A stretch of 64,000 nucleotides of DNA from an uncultured Clostridia bacterium (lineage in GTDB: Bacteria; Bacillota; Clostridia; Oscillospirales; Oscillospiraceae), in assembly GCA_947173485.1 (NCBI GenBank), contig CAMWFH010000001.1:558001-622000 (forward strand). The letters run 5' to 3'. Each line of letters starts with the position of its first letter. The first letter of the stretch is position 1. A model generated the notes under the pieces. The model ran no database searches. It saw only the letters and a list, made by a program, of their open reading frames with translations, and was not told the DNA's origin. Shown here one piece after another: positions 1 through 10,241 of the stretch. A program made the position numbers and the translations under genes.

Positions 1-1425
<1,425 letters not shown>

Positions 1426-1455
1426 CTTTTATTGCCGGCGGAGGGAATAAAGGGA

Positions 1456-1484
1456 TTGCTTTTTTCCCGGATATATTGTAAAAT
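1456..1484 (+). promoter_or_regulatory. Promoter for tuf
   Basis: TTGCTT at 1456-1461 and TAAAAT at 1479-1484 are separated by 17 bases in the fusA-tuf gap. This would let tuf be transcribed more strongly than fusA. Pattern match only. Confidence 0.5.
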
Positions 1485-1550
1485 GGCGGTGTTAAGCCTG
1501 ACGCCGCCGCCCACAACAAAACATGAATCTATCATAGGAGGATCATCCAC

Positions 1551-2756
<1,206 letters not shown>

Positions 2757-2790
2757 GTCCCCCCTCTCTGGTATCCAAGCAAGATAAGAA

Positions 2791-2825
2791 GTCCCGGCTG
2801 TCCGAACCGACAGCCGGGACTTTTC
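2791..2825. terminator. Bidirectional intrinsic terminator, tuf / ppa
   Basis: A perfect 12-bp stem (2791-2802 with 2809-2820), loop of six, then TTTTCTTATT on plus. The plus-strand sequence just before the stem is A-rich, giving a T-rich tract on minus. It serves tuf (plus) and the convergent ppa gene (minus). Confidence 0.9.
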
Positions 2826-2845
2826 TTATTTGTGATAGGGTCCGC

Positions 2846-3379
2846 TCAGCGGCAGAAGCGCTCGATATAGTTGTCCAGCGCCTTTTGGATGACCTCCACG
2901 GCGTAGCTGCGGCCATGGACGCTGTCCACCACGGCGTTGGAGCTCTCCTCCAGGTGCTTGTACACACTGAAGAAGTGGCTGATCTCATCAGCGATGTGCT
3001 GGGGCAAGTCGCCGATATCGTGGTAGACGTTGTAAGAGGGATCGCCGAAGGGGATCGCCAGGATCTTCTCATCCGGGTCCCCGTTGTCGCTCATGGTGAT
3101 CACCCCGATGGGGTAGACCCGCACCAGGCTCAAAGGCTTGATGCTCTCGGAGCAGATGACCAGCACGTCCAGGGGGTCCCCATCGCCGGCCAGGGTCCGG
3201 GGGATGATGCCGTAGTTGGCGGGGTAGTGGGTGGAGGTGTGGAGGATGCGGTCTAAACGCAGGGCGCCGGTCTCTTTATCCAGCTCATACTTATTCTTAG
3301 ACCCCTTCTCGATCTCCACCACAGCCAGGAAGTCCTCCGGCTGCATACGGGCGGGGCGGATATCATGCCATAGGTTCAT
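2846..3379 (-). CDS. ppa: Inorganic pyrophosphatase (family I)
   Basis: Hydrolyses pyrophosphate to two phosphates in the cytoplasm, pulling biosynthetic reactions forward. 177 residues, a normal size for the soluble family I enzyme. Motifs include EIEKGSKNKYELD near residue 24, the metal-binding DGDPLDVLV and the ITMSDNGDPDEKILA stretch with its acidic ligands. Start chosen at MNLWHDI because AAAGGAGG lies just upstream at 3385-3392; the frame extends further upstream but without a ribosome site. It is convergent with tuf and divergent from thrC. Confidence 0.95.
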   Translation of the reverse strand: MNLWHDIRPARMQPEDFLAVVEIEKGSKNKYELDKETGALRLDRILHTSTHYPANYGIIPRTLAGDGDPLDVLVICSESIKPLSLVRVYPIGVITMSDNGDPDEKILAIPFGDPSYNVYHDIGDLPQHIADEISHFFSVYKHLEESSNAVVDSVHGRSYAVEVIQKALDNYIERFCR

Positions 3380-3504
3380 GGAAACGCCTCCTTTTGTCTT
3401 GGTGCCTATAGTGTACCACAAATCCCCGGTCTCCACAAGCGGGTTTTGCCCCTATATCGTTCCCTTTCTCCCATCGTTCCCCGCATAGGGGCAGAAATCG
3501 CTCT

Positions 3505-3533
3505 TTACTTCACGCCCCTCTGTATGGTACAAT
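3505..3533 (+). promoter_or_regulatory. Possible promoter for thrC
   Basis: TTACTT (3505-3510) and TACAAT (3528-3533) with a 17-base spacer lie about 57 bases before the thrC start. The -35 is weak. No T-box or leader-peptide pattern was found before thrC. Confidence 0.4.
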
Positions 3534-3589
3534 GGCGGGGAGCGGCCCAGGCCGCCTGAAAAATCTCTACGATTTGAGGATGGATGATC

Positions 3590-5074
3590 ATGGAATATCT
3601 AAGCACCCGCGACAAGTCCCTGCGTCTCACCGCCGCCCAGGCGATCAAGATGGGACTCAGCCGGGATGGGGGGCTGTTCCTGCCGGCGGACCTCCCCACT
3701 ATCACGGCGGAGGAGCTGCAAGCTCTGGCCGGCCAGGACTACCAGTCCAGGGCCGTTGCGGTCATGGGCAAATTCCTGTCCGACTTCACGGCGGAGGAGC
3801 TGGCCGGCTACGCCGCTGCGGCCTACGGCCCGGAGAAGTTCGACGACCCCGCCGCCGCGCCCCTCCGGCAGGTAGGCGGGCACACCTGGTGCCTGGAGCT
3901 GTGGCACGGCCCCACCAGCGCCTTCAAGGACATGGCCCTGCAAATGCTGCCCCACCTGCTGACCGCCAGCCTGCGCAAGACCGGGGAGGACAAGACCGCC
4001 TGCATCCTGGTAGCCACCTCCGGCGACACCGGCAAGGCCGCCCTGGAGGGCTTTGCCGATGTGGACCAGACCAAGATCCTGGTGTTCTACCCCAAGGACG
4101 GCGTGTCCCAGATCCAGAAGCTGCAAATGGTCACCCAGGAGGGGGACAACGTGGGAGTCTGCGCCGTGGAGGGCAACTTCGACGATGCCCAGAACGGCGT
4201 CAAGCGCATCTTCTCCGATGAGGCCATCCGGCAGGCCCTGGCGGACCGGGGCTGCTTCCTCTCCAGCGCCAACTCCATCAACTGGGGCCGGGTGCTGCCC
4301 CAGGTGGTCTACTATATCTCCGCCTACTGCGATCTGCTCGCCCAGGGGGCCATCCAGATGGGGGACAAGGTGAACTACTGCGTGCCCACCGGCAACTTCG
4401 GCAACATCCTGGCCTGCTACTACGCCAAGAAGATGGGCCTCCCCGTGGGCAAGCTGATCTGCGCCTCCAACTGCAACAACGTCCTGACCGACTTTATCCA
4501 CACCGGCGTCTACGACCGCGACCGGCCCTTCCACACCACCATGTCCCCCTCTATGGATATCCTGATCTCCAGCAACTTGGAGCGGCTGCTCTTCGACCTC
4601 TCCGGCGGGGACGACGCCCTGATCCGGGACTACATGGACCAGCTGCGCCGGACAGGCCGGTATGAGATCCGGCAGGATATGAAGGAGGCCCTACAGGAGC
4701 TGTTCTACGGCGGCTTCTGCTCCGAGGAGGACACCACCGCCACCATCGCCGCCCTCTATGCCGACGGCTACCTGATCGACACCCATACCGCCGTGGCGGC
4801 CAAGGTCCTGGCGGACTACCGCCGGGAGACCGGGGACGAGGGGCCCGCCGTCTTTGCCTCCACTGCCAGCCCTTATAAGTTCTGCGACAGCGTCCTGACC
4901 GCCATCGGCGAGACACCGGCGGCGGACAGCCTGGACCGTATCGGCCAGCTGGAGAGCGTGTCCGGCGTCACCGCCCCCCGGCGCCTGGCGGCCCTGCGGG
5001 GCAAGGCGGTCCGGTTCGAGGGCGTGACCGAGAAGGAGAAGATGGACGGCGTCGTGCTGGACTTTTTGAGGTGA
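3590..5074 (+). CDS. thrC: Threonine synthase
   Basis: PLP enzyme converting O-phosphohomoserine to threonine. 494 residues, the length of the long bacterial/fungal class. N-terminal YLSTRDKSLRLTAAQAI leads to the PLP-lysine motif GPTSAFKDMALQ, then ATSGDTGKAAL for phosphate/cofactor binding and TGNFGNILA for the cofactor phosphate. Start: ATG at 3590 lies 10 bases after GAGG; an in-frame ATG two codons upstream (3584) is possible but closer to the ribosome site than usual. The next gene starts 5 bases after the stop, so the downstream zinc-ribbon genes are probably co-transcribed. Confidence 0.96.
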   Translation: MEYLSTRDKSLRLTAAQAIKMGLSRDGGLFLPADLPTITAEELQALAGQDYQSRAVAVMGKFLSDFTAEELAGYAAAAYGPEKFDDPAAAPLRQVGGHTWCLELWHGPTSAFKDMALQMLPHLLTASLRKTGEDKTACILVATSGDTGKAALEGFADVDQTKILVFYPKDGVSQIQKLQMVTQEGDNVGVCAVEGNFDDAQNGVKRIFSDEAIRQALADRGCFLSSANSINWGRVLPQVVYYISAYCDLLAQGAIQMGDKVNYCVPTGNFGNILACYYAKKMGLPVGKLICASNCNNVLTDFIHTGVYDRDRPFHTTMSPSMDILISSNLERLLFDLSGGDDALIRDYMDQLRRTGRYEIRQDMKEALQELFYGGFCSEEDTTATIAALYADGYLIDTHTAVAAKVLADYRRETGDEGPAVFASTASPYKFCDSVLTAIGETPAADSLDRIGQLESVSGVTAPRRLAALRGKAVRFEGVTEKEKMDGVVLDFLR

Positions 5075-5078
5075 GCCT

Positions 5079-5366
5079 ATGAAACTGGAACGGAAATGGG
5101 CCCGGATGTGCCTGGTACTCCTCTTGATGGCGATCCTCAGTCTGGGGGAGCTGGCTTTGGTGCATGGGAATCTCTTTGTGACTGTCGCCATCCTTATCCA
5201 GTTCGTTTTATTTTTCATCGCGGCCGGTGTGGTCCGTCATATCGGCCTGCGGTGTGCCCACTGCGGCAAGTATGATTGCCCGCCCCGCTGGAATCCAGGC
5301 AGACGGTTCTACTGCCCCAACTGCGGCGAGCCGTTCATCTTCGATGACGAGGAGGATGAACGATGA
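5079..5366 (+). CDS. Small membrane protein with C-terminal zinc ribbon (copy 1)
   Basis: 95 residues: basic N terminus (MKLERKWAR), two hydrophobic segments at about residues 9-28 and 32-52, then a cytoplasmic-looking zinc ribbon with CAHC and CPNC knuckles and an acidic tail (DDEEDE). The function is unknown. It starts 5 bases after thrC and overlaps the next gene by ATGA, so the three genes look like one transcript. It is a clear paralogue of the following gene: same two-helix, PPRW, CPxC, FxFDD layout. Confidence 0.8.
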   Translation: MKLERKWARMCLVLLLMAILSLGELALVHGNLFVTVAILIQFVLFFIAAGVVRHIGLRCAHCGKYDCPPRWNPGRRFYCPNCGEPFIFDDEEDER

Positions 5367-5656
5367 GACTGCCGCTGAAATGGGCCCGCATCGGCTTTGT
5401 CCTGATCGTTGCCTGCCTGGGGACCATGCTCCTGAGCTTCTTCGCCCCCACCCTCCGGCTGCTGTTTTTGGGGTTCGGGCTGGCGCTGGTCCTTGCCTGT
5501 ATCGGGATCTATATCCGTTTCCACTATCTGCGCTGTCCCCACTGCGGAGAGGCCGCCTGCCCGCCCCGGTGGGATCCGGGAGAGAAGTTCCATTGCCCCA
5601 TCTGCGGCGCAACGTTCCTCTTTGACGATGGCAAGCCGAAAAACAGCGAGCAGTAA
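5363..5656 (+). CDS. Small membrane protein with C-terminal zinc ribbon (copy 2)
   Basis: 97 residues with the same architecture as the upstream gene: MRLPLKWARIG, two hydrophobic helices, CPHCGEAACPPRWDPG, then CPIC and FLFDD. Start overlaps the previous stop as ATGA (5363-5366), indicating translational coupling and tandem duplication. The function is unknown; a membrane-tethered zinc ribbon could sense metal, redox state or a partner protein, but nothing in the sequence decides this. Confidence 0.8.
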   Translation: MRLPLKWARIGFVLIVACLGTMLLSFFAPTLRLLFLGFGLALVLACIGIYIRFHYLRCPHCGEAACPPRWDPGEKFHCPICGATFLFDDGKPKNSEQ

Positions 5657-5691
5657 GAACGGACCGCAAGAACGAAAGAAAGGAGGGTCCT

Positions 5692-6375
5692 ATGGCCCTG
5701 TATGCCATCGGCGATCTGCACTTGGGCTTCTCCGTGGACAAGCCTATGGACATCTTCGGCCCCGGCTGGGCCGGCCACGTCCAGCGGCTGGAGGCGGCTT
5801 TCTCCCAGCTCCAGGCGGATGATGTGACCGTCCTCTGCGGGGACACCTCCTGGGGGATGGATCTGGAGCAGTGCCTGGAGGACTTCCAGTTCATCGACGC
5901 CCTGCCGGGGAAAAAGCTCCTGCTGAAGGGCAACCACGACTACTGGTGGAACACCGCCTCCAAGATGAAGCGCTTTTTTGAGGAGAACGATCTGACCACC
6001 CTGGACATCCTCCACAACAACTGCCACTTCTACGGGGACTACGCCCTCTGCGGCACCCGTGGCTGGTTCTTTGAGGAGGAGAAGGGGGGGCACAACGAGA
6101 AGATGCGGGCCAGGGAGGCGCTGCGGCTGGAGGCGTCCCTAAAAGCCGGCGGGGACCGGCCCAAGCTGGCCTTCCTCCACTATCCGCCCCTCTATGAGGG
6201 CTACCAGTGCCGGGAGATCCTGGAAGTGCTGGAGCGGGAAAAGCCGGCGCTGTGCTGCTACGGCCACCTCCACGGCCCCTCCCACCGCCGGGCCCTCCAG
6301 GGGACCCGCTTCGGCACGGAGTTCAAGCTGGTGGCGGCGGACTATCTCTGCTTCCAGCCGGTGCGGCTGCTGTAA
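5692..6375 (+). CDS. Calcineurin-like metallophosphoesterase
   Basis: 227 residues covering the complete binuclear metallophosphoesterase fold: GDLHLG (metal ligands D and H), GDTSWGMD, GNHDYWW, the HYPPLYE histidine and the closing GHLHG motif. Substrate is not predictable; members act on nucleotides, phosphodiesters or phosphoproteins. Start ATG has AAAGGAGG upstream (5679-5686). Separated from the zinc-ribbon pair by 35 bases on the same strand, so it may belong to the thrC transcript. Confidence 0.88.
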   Translation: MALYAIGDLHLGFSVDKPMDIFGPGWAGHVQRLEAAFSQLQADDVTVLCGDTSWGMDLEQCLEDFQFIDALPGKKLLLKGNHDYWWNTASKMKRFFEENDLTTLDILHNNCHFYGDYALCGTRGWFFEEEKGGHNEKMRAREALRLEASLKAGGDRPKLAFLHYPPLYEGYQCREILEVLEREKPALCCYGHLHGPSHRRALQGTRFGTEFKLVAADYLCFQPVRLL

Positions 6376-6401
6376 CAGGAGCGGAATGATGAGGTGATAA
6401 C

Positions 6402-6617
6402 ATGAGAAGAGAATATGATATTCAAGCGCTAGATCCCAGGAAAAATCCCTATGCCGCCCAGTTAAAGCGCCAGATCACTATCAACATCGATGGCAGCACC
6501 ATCGACTATTTCAAGGCCCAGTCCGAAACCGTTGGGATACCCTACCAGACACTGATCAACCTATATTTGCGGGACTGCGCCGCCAACAAGCGGCAGCTGA
6601 CCCTGTCCTGGCAGTGA
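6402..6617 (+). CDS. BrnA/CopG-type ribbon-helix-helix protein, orphan antitoxin-like
   Basis: 71 residues. The core QITINIDGSTIDYFK followed by GIPYQTLINLYLRDCA matches the ribbon-helix-helix pattern of BrnA-type antitoxins (beta strand, then two helices). In BrnTA systems BrnA binds the RNase toxin BrnT and represses the operon. No BrnT-like gene is adjacent, so this is either an orphan antitoxin or a small regulator. The ribosome site GAGGTGATAAC precedes the ATG. Confidence 0.7.
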   Translation: MRREYDIQALDPRKNPYAAQLKRQITINIDGSTIDYFKAQSETVGIPYQTLINLYLRDCAANKRQLTLSWQ

Positions 6618-6645
6618 TCTGACCAAGGCCCCGCATCCGAACAGC

Positions 6646-6686
6646 AAAGCCCGCAGAGAGCCGCTGAAACGGCCCCTGCGGGCTTT
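6646..6686. terminator. Long hairpin between convergent genes
   Basis: AAAGCCCGCAG (6646-6656) pairs with CTGCGGGCTTT (6676-6686), with further pairing possible inside the loop. It sits between the plus-strand antitoxin-like gene and the minus-strand XRE gene and could stop both. Confidence 0.6.
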
Positions 6687-6709
6687 GAAAATATCTTGCG
6701 TCGTGGCGG

Positions 6710-6943
6710 TCAGGGCGTATCCTTCAATCCCAGCAGATAGTCCGTGGAGACGTTGAAGAACTGCGCCAGCAGGATGAGTTTTTCGATCGAGGTAGACGTC
6801 AGTCCGCTCTCGATCGTGCTGATAGACTTGTGGGACAGCCCGATCGCCGCGCCCAACTCCTTCTGGCTCAGTCCCCGCTGTTTCCGCAGCTCAAATATCC
6901 GCTTTGAAAAAAATGGCTTGTAGTCCATAAAACTCCTTGACAT
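6710..6943 (-). CDS. XRE-family transcriptional regulator
   Basis: 77 residues, essentially one Cro/C1-type helix-turn-helix: RIFELRKQRGLSQKELGAAIGLSHKSISTIE is the five-helix DNA-binding core, followed by FNVSTDYLLGL. Such stand-alone regulators often come from phage or toxin-antitoxin modules. An alternative start five codons in (MDYKPFF) is possible. It is divergent from the small gene at 7005, and the AT-rich gap between them would hold both promoters. Targets are unknown. Confidence 0.85.
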   Translation of the reverse strand: MSRSFMDYKPFFSKRIFELRKQRGLSQKELGAAIGLSHKSISTIESGLTSTSIEKLILLAQFFNVSTDYLLGLKDTP

Positions 6944-7004
6944 TTACGTTTGACCGGAATATACTTACATTAAACGTAAATCCGCTCTGTTTGTGAGGTG
7001 CGAC

Positions 7005-7193
7005 ATGACCGTTCTTTTCGAGATCCTTTTCAACGCCTGGTGCCCGCCCTACGACCCGGCGCTGCTGCCGGAGCATCTACAGGGGGACCCTATCAAAGGC
7101 TACGGACAGCTGTCCTTCGAGCGCGGGTTCCGGCTGGCCATGAACCTGATGGCGGCCGGCCTGGACCGGGATCTGCTGTCGAAAATGGAGTGA
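7005..7193 (+). CDS. Hypothetical small protein
   Basis: 62 residues from the ATG at 7005, which has GAGGTG five bases upstream; a GTG at 6993 in the same frame is less well placed. Sequence has an N-terminal helix (MTVLFEILFN), a proline-rich linker and a C-terminal amphipathic helix (GFRLAMNLMAAGL). No family recognised. It ends 3 bases before the converging icd stop. Confidence 0.5.
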   Translation: MTVLFEILFNAWCPPYDPALLPEHLQGDPIKGYGQLSFERGFRLAMNLMAAGLDRDLLSKME

Positions 7194-7196
7194 AGA

Positions 7197-8402
7197 TCAG
7201 CCCATCCGCTCCGCCACCGCGTCGATGAACTCCTCGGTGTTGACGGCCCGGACCTGGATGCCCGGCTCTGCCAGACCGGCCAGGTCCTTGGTCATGATCC
7301 CGGCGTTGAGGGTGTCCCGGCAGGCCTGCTCCAGCTTCTGGCCGAAGGCCACCAGATCGTTGAGCCCGTCCAGCTCGCCCCGCTTCTTCAGGGCCCCCGA
7401 CCAGGCGAAGATGATGGCCACCGGGTTGGTGGAGGTCTTTTCGCCCTTCAGGTGCCGGTAGTAGTGGCGGGTGACGGTGCCGTGGGCGGCCTCATACTCC
7501 GTGGTACCGTCCGGGGACACCAGCACGGAGGTCATCATCGCCAGGGAGCCAAAGGCAGTGGAGACCATGTCGCTCATCACGTCGCCGTCGTAGTTCTTGC
7601 AGGCCCAGATGTAGCCCCCCTCGCTGCGGATGACCCGGGCCACCGCATCGTCGATCAGGGTGTAGAAGTATGTCAGCCCCAGCTCCTCGAACTTGGCCTT
7701 ATAGCTGCGCTCATACTCCTCCTCGAAGATCGTCTTGAAGTGGCCGTCATAGACCTTGGCGATGGTGTCCTTGGTGGAGAACCACAGGTCCTGCTTGGTG
7801 TCGATGGCGTACTGGAAGCAGGCCCGGGCAAAGGAGCGGATGGAGCTGTCTTTATTGTGGATGCCCTGCCAGACGGCGGGACCGTCGGTCTTTTGGACCA
7901 GGACCGTTTTCTCCTCGCCGTTCTCCCCCTGGAAGGTCATGGTGCAGGTGCCGGGTCCGTCGGTCACGAAGTCCGCGCCCTTGTAAATGTCGCCGTAGGC
8001 GTGGCGGGCGATGGTGATGGGCTTCTTCCAGTTCTTCACCACCGGCTTCACCGCGTCGATGATGATGGGGGTCCGAAAGACGGTGCCGTCCAGGGCGGAG
8101 CGAATCGTGCCGTTGGGGCTCTTCCACATCTCCGTCATCCAGGGGAACTCCGCCATCCGCTGCTTGTTGGGGGTGATGGTGGCGCACTTCACCGCCACGC
8201 CGTACTTCTTGGTGGCGGCGGCGGCGTCATGGGTGATCTGGTCCCGGGTGTCGTTGCGGCTGCGGAGGGAGAGGTCGTAGTACTCCGTCTTCAGCTCCAC
8301 ATAGGGCAAGAGCAGCTTCTCCTTGATCATCTGCCAGAGGATGCGGGCCATCTCGTCCCCGTCCATCTCCACCAAGGGGGTCGTCATCTTCAGCTTGTCC
8401 AT
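7197..8402 (-). CDS. icd: NADP-dependent isocitrate dehydrogenase (dimeric, eukaryote-like class)
   Basis: Oxidative decarboxylation of isocitrate to 2-oxoglutarate with NADPH formation; in anaerobic Clostridia this feeds glutamate synthesis rather than a full cycle. 401 residues. Motifs: MDGDEMARILW, the substrate-binding SPNGTIRSALDGTVFR, the catalytic region HAYGDIYKGADF, DDAVARVIRSEGGYIWACKNYDGDVMSD and AAHGTVTRHYY. These match the homodimeric class shared with mitochondria, not the E. coli type. Start ATG has AAGGAGA upstream. It lies 17 bases after recO in the same direction and is probably the last gene of the era-recO operon. Confidence 0.95.
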   Translation of the reverse strand: MDKLKMTTPLVEMDGDEMARILWQMIKEKLLLPYVELKTEYYDLSLRSRNDTRDQITHDAAAATKKYGVAVKCATITPNKQRMAEFPWMTEMWKSPNGTIRSALDGTVFRTPIIIDAVKPVVKNWKKPITIARHAYGDIYKGADFVTDGPGTCTMTFQGENGEEKTVLVQKTDGPAVWQGIHNKDSSIRSFARACFQYAIDTKQDLWFSTKDTIAKVYDGHFKTIFEEEYERSYKAKFEELGLTYFYTLIDDAVARVIRSEGGYIWACKNYDGDVMSDMVSTAFGSLAMMTSVLVSPDGTTEYEAAHGTVTRHYYRHLKGEKTSTNPVAIIFAWSGALKKRGELDGLNDLVAFGQKLEQACRDTLNAGIMTKDLAGLAEPGIQVRAVNTEEFIDAVAERMG

Positions 8403-8419
8403 AGGGGGTCTCCTTCCAT

Positions 8420-9184
8420 TTATGTATGTTCAAAGGGTCTTTGCAGGGATCGATAAAAGTCCAGGGCGCCCATCTCCCGCTCTAAGTAGAAGCGGACATA
8501 GTCCTCCGCCGCCCGGTCCAGCCGCGCAAGGGCCTCCGGCGGCAGGGAGAAAGCGTAGAGCCGCTTGGCGGGGCAGGTCAGGACATAGCGCAGGGCCGCC
8601 AGGGCGTCCTCCCCCAAGGGCACGGCATCGGGGGCGCAGCCGCCGCAGCAGACCTGCCCGTTGGCGATATCCAGCGCCGGCTCCACCGGGACCGCCGCCC
8701 CGCAGCGGGGACAGCCCTCCGCCTGGGGGGCGTAGCCCGTCAGGGCCATCAGCCGCAGCTCGAAGGCGGGCTTCACCAGGGCCGGCGGACGCCCCTGCTC
8801 CGAGAGGGCAAAGAGGGCGTTGAGCAGCAGGGACAGCACCTCCGCCGCCGGCAGGTCCTCATAGGTGACCGCGTCGGCCAGCTCGGCAAAGTAGCTGGCC
8901 AGGGCCAGCCGCTCCAGGTCCTGGCGGACGCCGTCGAAGAGGGCGATGGTATTGGCCTCCACCAGATACTGCCACCCCCGGCTCTCCGACAGCGTCATCT
9001 CCGACCAGGCCAGCAGCTGGCAGGCCGCGCTGACCCGGCTCCGCCGGCTCCTGGCCCCCTTGGCGGACACGGCGATCTTCCCCATGTCCGGCGTCAGGAC
9101 CGTCAGGATCTTATCCGCTTCCTTGGTGTCCGCTGTCCGCAGGACAAGGCCGGTGGTGACCCGGCGGGGCGACGCTGCTGCCAT
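8420..9184 (-). CDS. recO: DNA repair protein RecO
   Basis: Recombination mediator that loads RecA on SSB-coated DNA with RecR. 254 residues: an N-terminal OB fold (VTTGLVLRTADTKEADKI, LTPDMGKIAVSAKGARS), a helical region, and a C-terminal zinc site made by CPRCGAA and CCGGC. Start at MAAASP is supported by GAGGAGAGG just upstream; the frame extends five codons further (9199). The 5' end overlaps the tiny yqzL gene by 74 bases. Order era-yqzL-recO is conserved in Firmicutes. Confidence 0.93.
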   Translation of the reverse strand: MAAASPRRVTTGLVLRTADTKEADKILTVLTPDMGKIAVSAKGARSRRSRVSAACQLLAWSEMTLSESRGWQYLVEANTIALFDGVRQDLERLALASYFAELADAVTYEDLPAAEVLSLLLNALFALSEQGRPPALVKPAFELRLMALTGYAPQAEGCPRCGAAVPVEPALDIANGQVCCGGCAPDAVPLGEDALAALRYVLTCPAKRLYAFSLPPEALARLDRAAEDYVRFYLEREMGALDFYRSLQRPFEHT

Positions 9185-9260
9185 AGTCCCTCTCCTCACG
9201 ATAGGCCAGATAGATCACCGGATCCCCGGTGGACCAGAACAGGCGCCACATGCTCTCCAT
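9111..9260 (-). CDS. yqzL: YqzL-like small protein
   Basis: A 49-codon frame in the era-recO gap. The translation starts MESMWRLFWSTGDPVIYL followed by AYREE. The W-x-x-F-x-x-T-G-x-x-x-x-Y-L-x-Y-x-E pattern is what I recall of the YqzL family, which sits between era and recO in Bacillus and many Clostridia; function unknown. GGGAGG lies seven bases before the ATG at 9260. The last half (SSVAPPGHHRPC...) is read from the recO start region in another frame and is probably not conserved. A second ATG at 9251 is possible. Confidence 0.65.
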   Translation of the reverse strand: MESMWRLFWSTGDPVIYLAYREERDYGSSVAPPGHHRPCPADSGHQGSG

Positions 9261-9332
9261 ACCATCGCCTCCCGGCGTTAGCGTGGACCGGGGAGCCCCC
9301 GGCTATGACCGGTAAATTTTTGCCGGGCCGCC

Positions 9333-10229
9333 TTACTGGTCGTCGTATCCAAAGCTCTTGATATAGTTCACGTTGTCCCGCCAGTTCTCCTTGACCTTGA
9401 CCCAGGTCTCCAGGTAGACCTTCTCCCCCATGAATTTTTCCATGTCCTGCCGGGCCTGGGTGCTGATCTTCTTCAGCATATCCCCGTGGCGGCCGATGAT
9501 GATGCCCTTATGGCTGGCCTTCTCGCAGTAGATGGTGACCTCCACATCGATGATATCATTGCTGCGCTGGCTGAACTTGGTGACCTCCACGGCGGTGCCG
9601 TGGGGGATCTCCTTCTCCAGGTTCCACAGCAGCTTCTCCCGGACGATCTCCCCCATGACCTGCCGGTCGGGCTGGTCGGTGGTCACCCCATCGGGGAAGA
9701 GCTGGGGGCCGGGGGCGGCGTAGCGGGCCATCTGGGCCTGGAGGTCCTCCAGGCCGTCGCCGGTGGCGGCACTGATGGGGATGATGGCGTCGAAGGGGTA
9801 GGCCTGGCTGTAGACCGCCATGACCTCCAGCAGCTCCTCCTTCTTCACCTTGTCGATCTTATTGATGACCAAAACGGCGGGCAGGCGGCCCTGCCGGAGG
9901 CGGTCGATGATGGCCTGCTCCGGGGCGCCGATATTGGCGATAGGCTCCACCAGCAGCAGCACCGCGTCCACATCGGCGATGCTCTCCCGGACCACCTTGA
10001 CCATATAGTCCCCCAGGCGGGTCCGGGCCTTGTGGAGGCCGGGGGTGTCCAGCAGGATGAACTGGGTGTCCCCCCGTGTATAGACCCCCTGGATGCGGTT
10101 CCGGGTGGTCTGGGGCTTGCTGCTGACGATGGCGATCTTCTCGCCCACCAGGGCGTTGGTCAGGGTGGACTTGCCCACGTTGGGCCGTCCGCAGACGGTG
10201 ATCATAGCGGTCTTGGCGATATTGGACAT
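9333..10229 (-). CDS. era: GTPase Era
   Basis: Essential GTPase that binds 16S rRNA and helps 30S subunit maturation. 298 residues: G1 GRPNVGKS, G3 DTPG, G4 NKID, G5 SAATGDG in the N-terminal Ras-like domain, and a C-terminal KH domain with GIIIGRHGDMLKKI (GxxG RNA-binding loop). The ribosome site is weak (AGGAT region). It starts 12 bases after the SMI1/KNR4 gene and precedes yqzL and recO on the same strand. Confidence 0.97.
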   Translation of the reverse strand: MSNIAKTAMITVCGRPNVGKSTLTNALVGEKIAIVSSKPQTTRNRIQGVYTRGDTQFILLDTPGLHKARTRLGDYMVKVVRESIADVDAVLLLVEPIANIGAPEQAIIDRLRQGRLPAVLVINKIDKVKKEELLEVMAVYSQAYPFDAIIPISAATGDGLEDLQAQMARYAAPGPQLFPDGVTTDQPDRQVMGEIVREKLLWNLEKEIPHGTAVEVTKFSQRSNDIIDVEVTIYCEKASHKGIIIGRHGDMLKKISTQARQDMEKFMGEKVYLETWVKVKENWRDNVNYIKSFGYDDQ

Positions 10230-10241
10230 AGCAGGTGATCC

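Noticed and set aside
3441..3589. Possible T-box or threonine leader before thrC
   Set aside because: No T-box sequence, specifier hairpin or Thr-rich leader peptide is visible.
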